This document shows, one piece after another, positions 62,389-64,000 of a DNA stretch of 64,000 bases (the stretch's first letter is position 1; each line of letters opens with the position of its first letter). The notes under the pieces were generated by a model that was not told where the DNA came from, searched no databases, and was given only the letters and a program-made list of their open reading frames with translations. The position numbers were made by a program, and so were the translations under genes. Where the stretch lies: the NCBI GenBank assembly GCA_029747585.1, contig JAPEVF010000106.1:1-64000 (forward strand), given 5' to 3'. This DNA comes from Pleurotus djamor. Its lineage: Eukaryota > Basidiomycota > Agaricomycetes > Agaricales > Pleurotaceae.

Positions 62389-63523
62389 ATATAGTAGTGA
62401 GGGTCCGCCAGGGTACCTGGGCTTGGGCGGAGGTAGGAATCGTTTCCAAATGCAGGGGACATTGAATGCAATAGCAATGAGAGAGACGCCTACAACCACC
62501 CCACCAATCGCGCCGACGAGTCTGCCCGTGGTCATATGAGGCCTAGAAGATGCTGGTGGTTCAGGTAATGAGGAAGTGGGGGTGGTGAGTGGGGGCGTCG
62601 GTGCCGTGGAGTCGGTGTGTGGTAGACAGATGGTGACTTCACCAGTTTGTACGAAAAATGGCGAAGACCGGGAAAATAAATCACGGAAATGATCTGTGTT
62701 GGAATCCCAAATGCAGCTCAAGCTCGAGCTGATCCAGGTGATGGATTGTCGCGTGGCCGTGGCGGCCAATAGGAGTTTCTACTCCTCGTATGTACCGCTT
62801 TGACCGGTAGGTTTTCGTATGTGTTCCTGTTCGTTTCGCCTCATGGCGGCCTCATGCTAGTTCGTATATATGGTACCTATGAACTTTCGTGCACCTCAGT
62901 GATTGCCCGCGATATCACTGAGGTGAGTATGTCTTTTACCTATGCTTTCGTACTTATATCTCACACGCGCATCGTAGCCGACCTTGTTATTCTTACAGGT
63001 AGCTACTCAAATATAGTGATTGCCCGCAATATCACTGAGCCGACCTTGTTATTCTTACAATCTGTGTCGAAAGCAATCGCCACATACCAACCTTGAGGTA
63101 CATCGACGGTCCCCCAGATTTCGGATCGCCTTTTAGGGGAGATGGTAGCCGCGTAAATAGGGGGATGGACTCAGGATGTGGTGGTGGGGGAAGTCCTGGT
63201 CCTTGTTGAGCGACGCGTTCATTGGTGACCATTATAGTCAGTAAGAATTCATCGGAACTGGTGTAACCCCAGAAGAATGTAGCATTCTGGCAGGTTGTGA
63301 GGTTGGTTGGTTTGACCCAGTGAAACGGTGGCGACGAGGGGATGGGAGAGGCGATGGACGCACTCATCATCGCCGTTGAAGGTGCGGGAGAGGCCAAGGA
63401 TACAGTAGAGATGGATGGTGAAGGGGCTTGTGTGTCCTCGATTTGGTTAACCCCAGGTTTCCCTCTTGCTACACAGGTAGAAAAGAGGATCACCATGGAC
63501 AAGATACAGTATCTCTGAAGCAC
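62389..63523 (-). CDS. Single-pass membrane protein with Ser/Pro-rich ectodomain
   Basis: A type I membrane protein of a family common in mushrooms; function unknown. Start MLQRYCILSMVILFSTCVARG is a signal peptide, followed by a Ser/Thr/Pro-rich stretch. The ectodomain holds FHWVKPTNLTTCQNATFFWG and, in a different frame, SEIWGTVDVPQGWYVAIAFD. A frame change in the short C5 runs between about 63125 and 63210 is therefore required. After an unusually long, repeat-filled intron (about 62785-63059), the last exon carries SSSLSCIWDSNTDHF, a Pro/Thr-rich stalk, one transmembrane helix (VGAIGGVVVGVSLIAIAF) and a short tail PPPKPRYPGGPSLLY. The frame break may be a sequence error or real damage. 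Confidence 0.6.
62894..63059. repeat. Hairpin and direct-repeat cluster inside an intron
   Basis: A perfect 10-nt inverted repeat (cctcagtgat/atcactgagg with a 10-nt loop) lies at 62894-62923. A near copy of its core (agtgattgcccgcaatatcactgag) lies at 63015-63039. A 22-bp direct repeat (starting agccgacc and ending attcttaca) occurs at 62976-62997 and 63038-63059. On the minus strand that repeat contains a gtaaga donor, so the splice donor is duplicated. Confidence 0.85.
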
Positions 63524-64000
63524 ATGTCAAGGTTCCAGTCAGCGACCATCTGCTCAGTCACGAACGGCAAGGCGAAGGACGTACCATGGCGATGGGGTTG
63601 CAAACTGGAGAGGTGAGGGTCAAGAGGCAAGAGTGCGGTGACATATCACACTTCAGAGTGGCTATCAATATCATTCTTTGGATACCCTTTCAAGGACAGA
63701 ACCCACCTTTGGGAATGGGACACAGGATCGACCTGGTGCATGTAGGCGAAATAAGGTATTACTGAGGCCGTCCACGCGGGTAACTCCGTAAGATGCACTT
63801 CCGGAGCGTGTATACTGACCAACCGATGAGATATTTTGAGATTTAAGCGGACGAGTGAGAAACTTAGAACCACCAGCAAACACCAACCACTTCAACTTGG
63901 TGCGAATTGATGTTGACCGAGGTCGGTGAGGCCTTGAGGCCGAGGGCCCATGAGTTCTTGAAGGCGAGACATGGTCTTATGTTACTTACTAGTGTATGGC
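63524..64000. other. Upstream region of the membrane-protein gene
   Basis: A minus-strand ATG at about 63974 opens a short frame (MSRLQELMGPRPQGLTDL) that could be the first exon of another gene, and a 74-codon frame lies at 63671-63895. Neither has convincing splice or family support, and the window ends here. Confidence 0.3.

Noticed and set aside
62800..63096. Plus-strand open frame of 98 codons
   Set aside because: It lies over the repeat-filled intron of the minus-strand membrane-protein gene and reads through hairpin and direct repeats; no family match.

Overview
The window is nuclear DNA from a filamentous basidiomycete, most likely an Agaricomycete. Conserved proteins are split by many introns of about 50-70 nt with GT...AG borders, genes are tightly packed on both strands, and several families are typical of mushroom-forming fungi (DUF6533-like membrane proteins, expanded F-box-like families, single-pass Ser/Thr-rich membrane proteins). 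It is a draft assembly: ambiguous bases cluster at 10.5-13.6, 30.9-35.2 and 56.7-62.0 kb, and several conserved genes carry one-base changes in homopolymer runs.

Region 1 (1-20 kb) is a rearranged accessory block around two conserved genes. It holds the 3' part of a multi-pass membrane protein, a trypsin/V8-like serine protease whose first exon appears to come from an F-box-like gene, F-box-like copy A, an intron-containing tRNA-Lys(CUU), CGI121 (KEOPS subunit) and a membrane-anchored PDI-like thioredoxin protein, then F-box-like copy B in inverted orientation to A. Copies C and D follow, then fragments of the protease, the PDI gene and the F-box gene in the same order and orientation as the originals. 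This indicates an old segmental duplication that has since broken up. A palindrome-rich inverted-repeat element (15.4-16.2 kb) and a MITE-like element (20.76-21.09 kb) lie in the same block.

Region 2 (22-46 kb) is ordinary gene-rich DNA: VID21/EAF1-like NuA4 subunit (-), DDX41-like RNA helicase (+), a secreted protein of unknown function (-), a PEP7/Rabenosyn-like FYVE protein (-), twinfilin (+), succinyl-CoA:3-ketoacid CoA-transferase (+), an SMI1/KNR4-like cell-wall regulator (+), a YEATS-domain chromatin protein (-) and an MSC7-like aldehyde dehydrogenase (+).

Region 3 (46-64 kb) holds a secreted RNase T2 (+), a RING/transmembrane protein (-), SOG2 of the RAM network (-), a JMJD5-like JmjC protein (-), the TBP-displacing ATPase MOT1/BTAF1 (+) and a single-pass membrane protein (-).

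No operon logic applies. Many neighbours are divergent pairs with short shared promoters (CGI121/PDI, VID21/DDX41, PEP7/TWF1, YEATS/ALDH). The most unusual items are the chimeric F-box-exon/protease gene, the broken protease-PDI-F-box duplication, and the inverted-repeat element at 15.4-16.2 kb.
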